64,000 nt of DNA from Chloroflexi bacterium HGW-Chloroflexi-2 (GTDB lineage Bacteria; Chloroflexota; Anaerolineae; Anaerolineales; Anaerolineaceae). The notes beneath the pieces were generated by a model. That model was not told the origin of the DNA. It searched no databases and was given only the letters and a program-made list of their open reading frames with translations. Below are positions 8,205 through 16,910 of this stretch, in pieces (the first letter of the stretch is position 1; each line of letters opens with the position of its first letter). The position numbers and the translations under genes are program-made. The stretch covers positions 1 to 64,000 of the forward strand of contig PHBY01000004.1 in the NCBI GenBank assembly GCA_002840735.1. The letters run 5' to 3'.

Positions 8205-9089
8205 TTAGACCTCTCCAAAACTCAATTGGTAGACTTCGTACTCAAAATACAAGCTGGCTAGCACGACCCCACAAATCATGACTACCAATAACACCCGATG
8301 AGGTGCATCTTGCAGGAAAAAATCACGCCAGGCTGGTGATAAAACTACGAAGGACACGGAAGCGGCAACTACACCTTGTAGCAATCGGATTGTTCCACGA
8401 ACAAGCGAAAGGGTCTGACGAGTCTTAGAGCGTAGCAGTTTTTGTCGGTGAGCTTCCTGTTCCAGTGAGACAAGCAACTCGTCCTGAATTTCTTCTGTCA
8501 GCTGAGCATTATTGGCAATCAAAGCCGAAAGCCTTGATGTGACATTTCCGGGTAATCCCTTTAATGCCTGTGCAGCCTGGGCAGGGGGTTGATGCATTCG
8601 TAAGCGGCTTGCAACCTGCTCGATAGCGTGGTTCATCACTCCCATAGGCAATTTGACCTTCATCAAAGCATTCAAAAGAGAGTGATCTACACTCATCAAT
8701 GATCGAATTTGCAAGGCAACCGCTTCCGCATCCTCGTTGATTTGTGCGCGCTCGACCTGTTTTTGCTGAAAGTTGATCCAAATCAGGATGATCAAACCGA
8801 TCAACAGTACAAGCGGTGAGAGCATAAAATCGTGGACTGCTATTGCTAACCCTGGCGTGGCAATCAATAAAATTAATCGCTTCCAATCCAATTCATTGTG
8901 TGCCTGGTAAGGCTTTTCTTGAATAACGCCCATCGCCCGTAGTCGGCGACCTGCCCAGGATACAAATGTCCTGCGCCACGTTTTCACTATGATTTCTACG
9001 CCAGATAACAGCGTATTGTATAAAGCCAGAAAGATGCCGCCCGCCAGGAACACTGCTCCTGCATCAATTAAGAATCGAAACGGACTCAT
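8205..9089 (-). CDS. TadB-like T2SS-F inner-membrane platform protein (second set)
   Basis: The 294-residue membrane protein has an N-terminal anchor (FLIDAGAVFLAGGIFLALYN), a central hydrophobic pair (LIATPGLAIAVHDFMLSPLV), a cytoplasmic helical domain and two C-terminal membrane segments (VVAASVSFVVLSP and VLLVVMICGVVLAS). This order matches TadB/GspF-like proteins, though no single diagnostic motif is seen. The start overlaps the upstream HNH/HTH gene by four bases. Confidence 0.65.
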   Translation of the reverse strand: MSPFRFLIDAGAVFLAGGIFLALYNTLLSGVEIIVKTWRRTFVSWAGRRLRAMGVIQEKPYQAHNELDWKRLILLIATPGLAIAVHDFMLSPLVLLIGLIILIWINFQQKQVERAQINEDAEAVALQIRSLMSVDHSLLNALMKVKLPMGVMNHAIEQVASRLRMHQPPAQAAQALKGLPGNVTSRLSALIANNAQLTEEIQDELLVSLEQEAHRQKLLRSKTRQTLSLVRGTIRLLQGVVAASVSFVVLSPAWRDFFLQDAPHRVLLVVMICGVVLASLYFEYEVYQLSFGEV

Positions 9090-9649
9090 GCCTCTTCCTC
9101 CGGAGAACCTTTTATACGATCCAGTCTGGTCCAGTACCCGCGCGGAGGCTTTGGAATACCTAACGTCCTGCAGCGCTTTTCAACGGCTTTATCAGAAACT
9201 CCGTATAAGACAGCAATCTGAGTAGTTGGAATTTCCCATACCAGTTGGCGTAATTCTTCTGGATCAATGATAAATTTCCGATCAGCCAACCTTCGGCAGG
9301 AATCGTTATGGTAGATCCGCCAATTTTTATGAGAAAGGGTGACTTTGAAAGGTTCTCCGCAATATGGGCAAATCAAAATTACTGCCTTATGATCCGGGTC
9401 ATGGGAAAGCTTGCCGAGGGTTGTCAGAACTAGATTTTCAATCGTCAAGTTTTGCGGATTCCCATCCTTATAAATAACAATCTCAAATGAACGCAGCCAC
9501 CGTCCTAAGCTGACTGACATCAGATGCCGGCTCAAGATCACCTTTCCATCTTTTCTGGCTAAAGGGTGATGACAATCCTGGTATTCCTGCTGTCCGGTTT
9601 CAGGATTGGCGATTGGATGTATATCTTTGTGATAATCACAAGGTTCCAT
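9086..9649 (-). CDS. HNH-like, zinc-ribbon and HTH protein
   Basis: The 187 residues combine three signals. YKDGNPQNLTIENLVLTT (about 60-78) resembles the N-N-L end of an HNH module, without a clear full His set. CPYCGEPF plus the later C of NDSCRR suggests a zinc site. IAVLYGVSDKAVEKRCRTLG followed by IPKPPRGYW is the HTH tail common in phage HNH proteins. It may be a DNA-binding regulator or a degenerate endonuclease. Its place between pilus genes, with overlap to the TadB-like gene, is unusual. A function in pilus assembly should not be assumed. Confidence 0.55.
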   Translation of the reverse strand: MEPCDYHKDIHPIANPETGQQEYQDCHHPLARKDGKVILSRHLMSVSLGRWLRSFEIVIYKDGNPQNLTIENLVLTTLGKLSHDPDHKAVILICPYCGEPFKVTLSHKNWRIYHNDSCRRLADRKFIIDPEELRQLVWEIPTTQIAVLYGVSDKAVEKRCRTLGIPKPPRGYWTRLDRIKGSPEEEA

Positions 9650-9652
9650 AAG

Positions 9653-10315
9653 TCACTCCTGGCCAATTAATAACGACTTATCCAGGTCATCATCTGTGGA
9701 GATAATTTGCCAGCATAAATAACCATACATTGGATAAGTTGGCGGTTCCCAACCATAACGAATAAACCCGTTCGTGAGTCCAGTTTCCACATCATCCAGC
9801 ACAATCATGGTGTCAATCATTTGCGCCAAGTGGCAATAATCAGACTCACAATCCTCCCAATAAACGCCATTTTGAGTGACATAATCCCCTTTCAGTTGAA
9901 CTCCAATCAACTGGCCTTCCTGGATAGGATGGGAAATCAATGAGTATGCCGGTTTTCCAGAAAATTGAATTTCAGTAGCCGCCCAGGTGAAGCTAAGATC
10001 ACCGTCTGCTTCGAGATAGTAGACTTTCACCAAGCTCATCGGTTGGATAAAATCGATCTGTTTGGTTTCACCAGCTACCCCATAAAAACGCCACGTTCGT
10101 TCTTGCCGGATAAAACGCAACCCTTGCCAGGGGGCATTCCGCAATTTGCTCTCGATTTCCTCGTTCTTATGATTCACATCTTCGGAAGAATCTAAACTTG
10201 ATGGTGCTGGGTCCACCTTCATTAGGACATTCAGGTTCCCGAAAACAAAAACCAGGCATCCTACGACAGCAAGTAGAAATACAACGACAAGGATCCACTT
10301 TAAGAAGCGGTTCAT
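9653..10315 (-). CDS. Membrane-anchored protein of unknown function
   Basis: The 220-residue protein has one N-terminal membrane helix (residues 6-28), then a soluble, mostly beta-like domain with WEDCESDYCHLAQ, whose two Cys could pair. No family is recognised. It overlaps the TadA/CpaF ATPase stop by four bases and precedes the HNH/HTH gene by three, so it belongs to the same transcript. It is plausibly an accessory of the envelope machine with its domain outside the membrane. Confidence 0.5.
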   Translation of the reverse strand: MNRFLKWILVVVFLLAVVGCLVFVFGNLNVLMKVDPAPSSLDSSEDVNHKNEEIESKLRNAPWQGLRFIRQERTWRFYGVAGETKQIDFIQPMSLVKVYYLEADGDLSFTWAATEIQFSGKPAYSLISHPIQEGQLIGVQLKGDYVTQNGVYWEDCESDYCHLAQMIDTMIVLDDVETGLTNGFIRYGWEPPTYPMYGYLCWQIISTDDDLDKSLLIGQE

Positions 10316-11667
10316 TTTCTTTCCTCCAACTGGTGATAGGCTTGTTCAAAGACAGGGAGGCTCTCATCACCTTCTGCCCTGTAAAGGTAGTTCAAACAAT
10401 AATCACCTTTCGCATTAATTCCTTTAATCGTGGCGATGGCCTGTAAGGTGCGTTGAACTCTTCCAGATCTGTTGACTCTTCCCATCAAAGCAACAACATC
10501 CAATCCCATCGCAACCATTGAGCGAACAGCAGCTAATCCCAATTCCGGCGCTGCAGCAAGGGCAAGTTGTTCAAGGCGCATTAGGGATTCTTCTATCGTC
10601 CCACCGTGAATGGTTGTCAATGCTTTGCGCCCCAGGCAGGTGGCTTTTAAGAATTGCAGTGCCTCATTTCCTACCACCTCACCCACTAGGATGGCTGCCG
10701 GGTTCATACGGGTATAAATGACGTTTAGGACCCAATCCAGGGTCACGCCAGGTGTGCCAGGCGATAATTCAGCTGGAGCTACAGTACGCAATAAAAAAGG
10801 GTGCTGGATTTCCAATTCCCGGAAGGTTTCCAGCGCAGCAATCGGTGCAGATACAGGCAAGAAACCCGAGAGAGCGTTGAGTAAAGTCGTCTTGCCAGAA
10901 CCCATTTCACCGGCAATCATCAGGCTGCCAGCCAGGTTGGCTACCATCCAGGCTAGAAATCGATCTGGTGTGTCTTTCAGACATTGGATCCGATAGGTCA
11001 GTTCGGACCTGGTATCTTTTTCGGCAGGACTGGTAAATGTCTGCAGCAATCCGATTGATGTCGGATCACATTTAGCAAAAGTGCCAGTCTGCTCCATTTC
11101 TTCCAATGTGCGAACACGCCGTCCGAAGGTACGGATATTGATTGCAGTCCCCTCAGTTGACAGACGCGGAACGATAGCGGTAAACCGTTCTCCTCCAGGG
11201 AGATCAATTAATACTGCCGGCCGGTCGCCTCTTAGGGTGGCTCCACCTTGATCAGCAACATGCACTGCCAGGTTTTCGAAATACCTATCATCTGCCAGTT
11301 TCCCAAGATGATAGAAGCTGCCGTCATATTCCACAGCCACTACCCCATTGCGGACGAATATTTCCTCCACATACGGATCTCGTAGAAGTTGATCGAGCAA
11401 GCCAACACCGGATAAGGCATCGGTGATGATTTGTGCATTTCGGTTGACTGCAATGCGGTCTTCACCTTGTTCGATCAGGATGGAACGCACCTCATCAAAA
11501 AATCGGCGGCGCTTTTCGGGATCTGCTTCGCGCCAGCTGGGCGGGTTGATTCCACGCTGTACCAATTCCTCACGGACCCGTTCAATCAGGAGCAGATCGG
11601 ATTGGTTTAAGGGCTGAATGGTTGGTGGAGCGGTTGGATGGATCAAGGAAGGGCCAGGGTTGACCAT
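10312..11667 (-). CDS. CpaF/TadA-family secretion ATPase (second copy)
   Basis: This 451-residue hexameric ATPase of the GspE/VirB11 superfamily powers pilus assembly. The N-terminal helical part (20-130) is followed by the catalytic core: Walker A GEMGSGKTTLLNAL (about 250-263), an Asp-box region (LETFRELEIQHP), Walker B AAILVGEVVGNEAL and the His-box TTIHGG. It overlaps the CpaB-like gene by 25 bases and the next gene by four. A second TadA-type ATPase at 18,813-20,096 makes this locus a double system. Confidence 0.85.
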   Translation of the reverse strand: MVNPGPSLIHPTAPPTIQPLNQSDLLLIERVREELVQRGINPPSWREADPEKRRRFFDEVRSILIEQGEDRIAVNRNAQIITDALSGVGLLDQLLRDPYVEEIFVRNGVVAVEYDGSFYHLGKLADDRYFENLAVHVADQGGATLRGDRPAVLIDLPGGERFTAIVPRLSTEGTAINIRTFGRRVRTLEEMEQTGTFAKCDPTSIGLLQTFTSPAEKDTRSELTYRIQCLKDTPDRFLAWMVANLAGSLMIAGEMGSGKTTLLNALSGFLPVSAPIAALETFRELEIQHPFLLRTVAPAELSPGTPGVTLDWVLNVIYTRMNPAAILVGEVVGNEALQFLKATCLGRKALTTIHGGTIEESLMRLEQLALAAAPELGLAAVRSMVAMGLDVVALMGRVNRSGRVQRTLQAIATIKGINAKGDYCLNYLYRAEGDESLPVFEQAYHQLEERK

Positions 11668-12353
11668 AACAATCCACCTTGTTTTTTACTTACTGCAACC
11701 GCAGTGAGAATAACGTCCACATCTTCCGGCTCCACTGCCAGGGTAAGGATTTGGACTTGTTCGTTCTGAGGGCTGCCACCAAACGTTGAGTTATCCTCAC
11801 TCTTCTGATTGGATTCTGCAGCGACACCTTGTGCATTGCGGACATCTACTACCAAAACACTCCTGGCGATGAGCTCTACCTTGAAGGTGGGCTGATCGTT
11901 GGCCGAAATTGCTGTGTTCTCAGGGTCGTTTTTCTCGGGAAGCACCTGATAAAGATTGACTCGTTCTCCAATGCGGATCTGTCCACCAACAGCAGAGACA
12001 GGTTCAACCGGGATGGATAGCACCTCAAAAGCTGCATCAGCAAGACGAAATTGTGCAATGGGAACTGCGTTAACCTGAGCCACCGGCAGACCAGCCGGCA
12101 ACGGAACCGTGCTAATCTTTCCTTCCAGATCCTGGGTGGATTGGTAATAGGGTAAGGATTCTATCGTGCGCGGCATCTCGCGCATTTGGAACATGTCTGC
12201 ATTGAGAACGGTATAAGCCGGGATAGCACTGATCGGAACAGGCACCTGGTAAGTGGATACTTCCTTCAAATATAGATTGCGTCGATAGAACCCTGCCCCC
12301 AGGGCTACCACAACGGAAATTACACCGATAATAAATTGAACAGTTCGATTCAT
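11643..12353 (-). CDS. CpaB/RcpC-like SAF-domain protein
   Basis: The 236-residue protein has an N-terminal membrane helix (residues 6-22), a SAF-type domain (VPVPISAIPAYTVLNADMF ... KISTVPLPAGLPVAQVNAVP) and a second beta-rich half (IRIGERVNLYQVLPEK). This is the pattern of the CpaB/RcpC pilus assembly family. It sits in the periplasmic or outer face of the envelope. It overlaps both its neighbours, the MinD-like gene upstream and the TadA-like ATPase downstream. Confidence 0.75.
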   Translation of the reverse strand: MNRTVQFIIGVISVVVALGAGFYRRNLYLKEVSTYQVPVPISAIPAYTVLNADMFQMREMPRTIESLPYYQSTQDLEGKISTVPLPAGLPVAQVNAVPIAQFRLADAAFEVLSIPVEPVSAVGGQIRIGERVNLYQVLPEKNDPENTAISANDQPTFKVELIARSVLVVDVRNAQGVAAESNQKSEDNSTFGGSPQNEQVQILTLAVEPEDVDVILTAVAVSKKQGGLLWSTLALP

Positions 12354-13330
12354 TTATTCCCCCGCTTCCAGCCGGCATATGCTTGTTCTAAAATGGGATC
12401 AGCCAGGCGTGGGTCGAGCGACTGAGCCCATGTTTCGTTGTAAGGCAACACAATCGACACGCCGCTTTCTGCACGATCAGAGACCGATTTGGCCATGTTC
12501 AAGACTAAATGGTGTGGTTCTGAAACTTCGCTCATCAATCGTCTGGCTTGTAATATGGCATCATCGCGCGGAGAGGTAACGACCAGGTTGATCAATCCAG
12601 GCTTGGGCTTTGACAATTCCGAGAAAAGGGGATGACCGGGAAAACAGTCCACGGCAAAAAGTGTGTGTTTCCGTTGGATCTCTGCCAGTAAATTTCGAAC
12701 CCCTTGCGGGTCTTCACTCCAGAGGACATCGATCGTGCGGCCATCCATCGGGTATAAGCTGACCCCATTCCAAAGTGCAGGCTCTGCTTTATGAGTGGCA
12801 ATGGTAAAGAATTCGGGAAGGTCGGGTGAAATTCGAGCGTGCAGTGCGCTACCGCCCATACTAAGTTCAAGCAATGCCGCTGGCAGTCCTGTATTCCTGA
12901 CGAAGCGTTTACAAACAGCCATCGCAAGGGTTGTTTTTCCCACTCCTCCAGACCAATTCACCAAATTAATCTGACGGGCTGGTAGAAACGAGACTTGTTT
13001 GGCACTGGTCAACCGGGTTCGCCCTAACCATTCAGCCGGGTCTATTACAAAATTGTCTTGAGTAACCACCTGGATCCCACTCTTATCCAGCGCACTATGA
13101 AGTATCTCTTCAGATACGTCTGATAATGGGAGCAGGTTACCGAGAATAACCAGGTGTACTCCAGACAGGTTCTGTAAAACACCACGAGTAGAGAATGCTT
13201 CCCGTACTGAGAGATTGTCAGTCTGGGAGAGTGCTTCCAATACTTTTTGATCAGGTTGGTAAGCCCCAAGCAAAATATCAAGAGCCGAATTCCGTTTCAA
13301 ATTAAAGGAATTTCCAAAACTAAATTTCAT
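12350..13330 (-). CDS. CpaE/TadZ-like MinD-family ATPase
   Basis: The 326-residue protein has a variable N-terminal receiver-like region and a MinD/ParA-type ATPase domain. Its deviant Walker A is intact: NWSGGVGKTTLAMAV at about 122-136. LFAVDCFPGHP fits the Walker B area. Members position Flp pilus machines at the pole or recruit other components. The ATG at 13,330 lies about 11 bases from AGGAGA; the ATG at 13,342 is jammed against that site. The 13,330 start places the gene one base after the upstream stop. Confidence 0.7.
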   Translation of the reverse strand: MKFSFGNSFNLKRNSALDILLGAYQPDQKVLEALSQTDNLSVREAFSTRGVLQNLSGVHLVILGNLLPLSDVSEEILHSALDKSGIQVVTQDNFVIDPAEWLGRTRLTSAKQVSFLPARQINLVNWSGGVGKTTLAMAVCKRFVRNTGLPAALLELSMGGSALHARISPDLPEFFTIATHKAEPALWNGVSLYPMDGRTIDVLWSEDPQGVRNLLAEIQRKHTLFAVDCFPGHPLFSELSKPKPGLINLVVTSPRDDAILQARRLMSEVSEPHHLVLNMAKSVSDRAESGVSIVLPYNETWAQSLDPRLADPILEQAYAGWKRGNK

Positions 13331-13331
13331 G

Positions 13332-13694
13332 TTATTTTTCATCTCCTTGGATGTTTTTCGATGGGTAGGACAAATCTGCATAGATTGCCAGTAGCACCGC
13401 AGTAACCAAAAGCAAAGTGGTTAAGACCGTCAAAATGGTTCCAGGTAGTGAACTGCTACCCAACTTGATATACACGATGGATAAACCGCTAATCCCGGCA
13501 ATTCCAATGGACCGAATCCACATCAAATTGGTCAGAATGGCAGAAACAAATACACTGAACACCGCCAGCCAGACCAAATCGTCTTGGACAGCAAATGATT
13601 TCATGAGTAGAGCGATACTCAAAGCCAACGCAAAGCACATGTTTGAAAAGTTCCGCGCCATATTTTTCACCAGAGTCAAGGAATCAATCGCCAA
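13332..13694 (-). CDS. Small four-helix membrane protein
   Basis: This 120-residue, strongly hydrophobic protein has segments near 18-33, 40-58, 61-78 and 84-105. No motif is recognised. It overlaps the methyltransferase-like gene by 19 bases and is followed directly by the MinD-like gene, so it is co-transcribed with the pilus genes. It may be an accessory membrane factor of the same machine. Confidence 0.5.
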   Translation of the reverse strand: MAIDSLTLVKNMARNFSNMCFALALSIALLMKSFAVQDDLVWLAVFSVFVSAILTNLMWIRSIGIAGISGLSIVYIKLGSSSLPGTILTVLTTLLLVTAVLLAIYADLSYPSKNIQGDEK

Positions 13695-14269
13695 GGTACA
13701 ATCCGCATGTAGCAGGCATATCCGTCAATCATTTTTTCTTCTCGAAGGATTCGCCAACATTGAATAAACGTCAGAGCAACAGATAAAAGAATGGCAGTGA
13801 ACCAATCTGGAGAACTGAAGACCATCATTGCCCTGAACACCAGTTCTCCTAGATACATCGGGTGACGTAAAAACCGATAGGGACCACGACTGGTCAGGCC
13901 ACGATCCGCAGGAGCAACCCCAAAACGTGATCCTAAAGTGATGAGAGACCACAAGATCAATGAGTAGCCAGCCAGGGCAGGTATGAGCAAATACCACTCG
14001 CTATGGCTGGAAGTTGTGAATGTGGGCAAGAATGCGGCGATCATTCCGAGCCATAATCCGGTGCGATCATATTGTTTCGCCGGTGTTCGCCGGGTGTAGA
14101 AGAAAGCTAATAACCCGTTATGAATCGCAAACAGCCAGGCCAGGATAGAAGGATGCTGCCAGGCTGCCAACCCGGAAATAAGCGTGGCAAAAAGGAAGAA
14201 GCCAAAACCAACCAGGTCACGTATGCGATCGGAATGTTTCCGAATGAAATGGAGGGGATTGGTGGCCAT
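13676..14269 (-). CDS. Isoprenylcysteine carboxyl methyltransferase-like membrane protein
   Basis: The 197-residue polytopic protein has the conserved C-terminal signature of the ICMT/phospholipid methyltransferase group: RGLTSRGPYRFLRHPMYLGE, then EEKMIDGYACYMRIVPWRLIP. These bind S-adenosylmethionine at the membrane surface. The ATG at 14,269 overlaps the TAA of the TadC gene as TAATG; an ATG at 14,302 would intrude further. Prepilin N-methylation is an attractive role, because the A24 peptidase here lacks a methylase domain, but this is only inference from location. Confidence 0.7.
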   Translation of the reverse strand: MATNPLHFIRKHSDRIRDLVGFGFFLFATLISGLAAWQHPSILAWLFAIHNGLLAFFYTRRTPAKQYDRTGLWLGMIAAFLPTFTTSSHSEWYLLIPALAGYSLILWSLITLGSRFGVAPADRGLTSRGPYRFLRHPMYLGELVFRAMMVFSSPDWFTAILLSVALTFIQCWRILREEKMIDGYACYMRIVPWRLIP

Positions 14270-15086
14270 TACATCGCACCTAGATTCTGGACAATTGGCC
14301 ATCCGATTACAGCCAGCAACGTCACCAGGAATGGCAGGAAATAAAAAACCACCATTGGGATTACCAGTTCGGACCCCACCTTTTCTGCTCGCTGCTCAGC
14401 GGAGCCAATATAGTCAGCTGCAATACTGGTTGCCAGCTGTCCCATCAATTCCTGTTGGGCAGTACCGCGTCGGATGAATTCCAATTGAACAGACATGCCG
14501 ATCAATTCGGTGAGATGCGATTCCTGGGCTTCGCGTTGCATTTGCTCAATCAGATCACGACCTTGCGCCATCTGAAGAACCCACCGCATCCATTTGCCTA
14601 CCAAGCTTTGCGCTTGAGCTGTCCGACGCAAGGCTTCTTCCATCGAAACATTTGCAGACATCTGGGCTGAAACTAGCTGAACAAATTCTGGAAGTTGAGC
14701 AATAAACTGACGTGAAATCCAACCAATCCACCTACCAAAGCAAATACTGGTTCTGCAGTGGCTACTATCCCCAATCCAAACCCTGCTACAGCTAAAGCCA
14801 CCCGCAGAGAGGTGAATTGCACTTCATTCCAATCGTTCCAGCGATCTCCGATGTGAGCCCAATACAGATCTGCCCGTGTTTTCCGTAAAAAACCAGCTGG
14901 TGTCCATCTAGATACAGGCTTGTCTAGGGGAGATAGGGATTTACGCCATCCGGTCAGGATAACGCCATCTGCTGGCGTAAGAATCTCAGATAACCGGCCT
15001 GTGGGTGATGCAGGTGCAAGTTCAAGTGTCAGGTAGATAACCAATGCAAAAACAGCGATTCCGGTGAGATAAATGAGTGCTGTCAT
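14269..15086 (-). pseudogene. TadC-like T2SS-F protein, split by a frameshift
   Basis: The N-terminal frame (14,673-15,086) ends with VFALVGG and then diverges. The next frame holds WIGWISRQFIAQLPEFVQLV, the typical T2SS-F start of the cytoplasmic domain, and continues into MSANVSMEEALRRTAQAQ to TLLAVIGWPIVQNLGAM. Adding one G near the complement of 14,729-14,736 (GTAGGTGG to GTAGGGTGG) restores a 270-residue TadC. The gene abuts TadB (15,087) with no gap. Unless the base is a sequence error, this platform subunit is broken and the second TadB/TadC pair may substitute. Confidence 0.75.
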
Positions 15087-15968
15087 CTACACTGCCTCCA
15101 TAATCATGGAACGGATAATGAAGTACCCACCCACCATGGCTGCCATCGTGCCACCAATTACGATTTGAACAGGGAGGGCGGTTAACGAAGAGCGCACCAT
15201 TGGGTCCTGGCTGAGATAAATCAGAATGAGGATCAAGACAGCTGGCAGGACTTTTGCAGAAACCAGCGAATCGCCGGCTTTCGCCTGGGCACGATTCCGA
15301 GCAATCAGGATTTGCTGAACCCGGCTTGAGATATCCATGAGGACTGCGGTGTAGGCTCGTCCGCCTGCTTCGGTATATCCTTCCAACAGTTGAGCTAGAT
15401 TGGACAGGGACACCGAAGGGCTGCGCGATGCCAGACTTCGCAATGCCTCCACCCTATCTTTGATTCGCATTTCTGAAGCAGTGAGAATAAACTCTGGGGT
15501 GAGTGGATTGGTTTTTTCTATCTCCAAGGACTCACCGACTTGCTGTAAAACATCGGGCACGGATCCACCAGCGAGTAAGCCAGCAGCAGTCCGACCAATA
15601 GCAATTGGAAGCAGCTGGTCAATATTCCGACCACGACTTTTCACCCGATCATCCAACCATGCGCCAGGAATGTAAATTAGGATTCCCCCAATAACAATTG
15701 CTGGTAGGCCGGGGAGGAACAACCAGGCAATGACCATGCCGCATACACCAGCAGCGATACGCAGTAGGCGGAAGGTAACGGGTTTGATATTCAGACCGGA
15801 GGCTAATAGTTTATACTCCAGCGATTTTTGATCGAGGCTGGATAGAGTTCGGGCTGAATCAACAGTATATAAAGCGGATAATCTACCCGTTTTGATTTGT
15901 TTTGGATACCACAGTAAGAGCACCAAAGTAGTGGATAAGAGCCCAACCACTGGAATTAATAACGTCAC
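15087..15968 (-). CDS. TadB-like T2SS-F inner-membrane platform protein
   Basis: The 293-residue protein has an N-terminal helix (2-20), a central pair of helices (83-116), a cytoplasmic T2SS-F domain beginning NIDQLLPIAIGRTAAGLLAG and continuing through AQLLEGYTEAGGRAYTAVLMD and QAKAGDSLVSAKVL, and C-terminal helices. This is the TadB layout. It is the first gene of operon A. About 130 bases of leader separate it from the -10 of a promoter that shares its box with operon B. Confidence 0.75.
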   Translation of the reverse strand: MTLLIPVVGLLSTTLVLLLWYPKQIKTGRLSALYTVDSARTLSSLDQKSLEYKLLASGLNIKPVTFRLLRIAAGVCGMVIAWLFLPGLPAIVIGGILIYIPGAWLDDRVKSRGRNIDQLLPIAIGRTAAGLLAGGSVPDVLQQVGESLEIEKTNPLTPEFILTASEMRIKDRVEALRSLASRSPSVSLSNLAQLLEGYTEAGGRAYTAVLMDISSRVQQILIARNRAQAKAGDSLVSAKVLPAVLILILIYLSQDPMVRSSLTALPVQIVIGGTMAAMVGGYFIIRSMIMEAV

Positions 15969-16098
15969 AGATCCTCCAGGTAAGTATTAAAAACAAAAGC
16001 CAGACACTCGTGCTTATGCGCCTTTGACGTGTGCATCCAGCAGGTAGAGTCCGGCCAACGATTGAAAGAATAAATAATTAAGTTGTCAGATTAGATTG
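15969..16098 (-). promoter_or_regulatory. Structured leader of Tad operon A
   Basis: The minus-strand leader contains GCCGGACTC and, further on, GAGTGTCTGGC, which can pair with one G-U and a small bulge. TTTTGTTTTTAA follows directly, so the end resembles an intrinsic terminator in front of the first gene. The leader of operon B ends in nearly the same string. This suggests a shared control of read-through. I match it to no known riboswitch class. Confidence 0.4.
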
Positions 16099-16135
16099 AG
16101 TATAGCAAGCGAAAAGGGCTTATCCTAGGGGGACA
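16099..16135 (-). promoter_or_regulatory. Promoter of Tad operon A with conserved 15-bp box
   Basis: The plus-strand string TATCCTAGGGGGACA (16,121-16,135) lies exactly 16 bases from a minus-strand -10, TATACT (16,104-16,099). The identical 15-mer occurs before operon B at the same distance from TATGAT. The box stands where a -35 would be, which fits class II activation. CCTAGG at its centre is palindromic, in the style of NarL/LuxR-type sites, but the regulator is unknown. Confidence 0.7.
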
Positions 16136-16335
16136 ACTTCGGTATTTACAGATTTAATATTTCGCAACTATTTCTCATTTCATAACTAATTACAAAGTTT
16201 TATTGTTACGGGAAAAGAATAACAAAGAAGTAGTTCAGTAATGAAGTCCCTTTATATGATCGATTAGGAAATCAGACAGTTATAATTCAGGTGGAAGACA
16301 AAGGGAAATCTTATTGGCACTTCTTCAATATTGGA
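16136..16335. other. Intergenic stretch upstream of the operon A promoter
   Basis: This AT-rich sequence lies between the operon A promoter box and the end of the zinc-ribbon gene. No gene or RNA was recognised. Confidence 0.35.
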
Positions 16336-16761
16336 TCAGAAAATAATTGGACAGCCACATCTTGAACATAACTTGGGTATTACAGAACCACTTGTTGAGA
16401 AAGCATGGATTTTATTCGTGTCTTTATAAAATACAAGTCTGACAGCGTCATCAGGTCGAAATATCTCACCATTTACTAAAGTGTATCCAGTTGTTTCACC
16501 CGCAACAAAGATCAGGTTTTTTCTACCATGGTCATCAATTTCAAGACAACCTGACGCCGATGTATTTACTACATATTGAGAATATTTGAGTAAATTTGGC
16601 TCCTTGAATATTGAGTGAATTTCTTCAAATTCAGTTGGGAAATTATGCTTTACGAATTTTTCTAATTTGTATTCATTCCCTATGAGATTGTCTGGAATTG
16701 GAAACTCTTCACTTATCTCTCCTATCTCTACAGCACATTTACGGCAATAATATATACCCAT
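16336..16761 (-). CDS. Protein with two terminal zinc knuckles, unknown function
   Basis: The 141-residue protein has a CxxC pair at each end: YYCRKCAVEIG near residue 6 and LCSRCGCPIIF at the C-terminus. They could join into a single four-Cys zinc site. The middle (LVNGEIFRPDDAVRLVFYKD) is beta-like. No family is recognised. It lies in the AT-rich insert between the two Tad operons, after the AbiE pair. The frame looks genuine, with a ribosome site (AAAGGAGGAAAAC) before the ATG. Confidence 0.6.
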   Translation of the reverse strand: MGIYYCRKCAVEIGEISEEFPIPDNLIGNEYKLEKFVKHNFPTEFEEIHSIFKEPNLLKYSQYVVNTSASGCLEIDDHGRKNLIFVAGETTGYTLVNGEIFRPDDAVRLVFYKDTNKIHAFSTSGSVIPKLCSRCGCPIIF

Positions 16762-16910
16762 GTTTTCCTCCTTTAAAAAATTAAAACAAAACTGGTCGAA
16801 GCGAGAGTAAAATCTCGCACGTTAAATTTGTAATTTACCCCTGATTATTTTGGCGCATTTTTTACCATAAAACTAGGCAAACTGAACGGAAACATCTGAT
16901 ATGGATAAAA

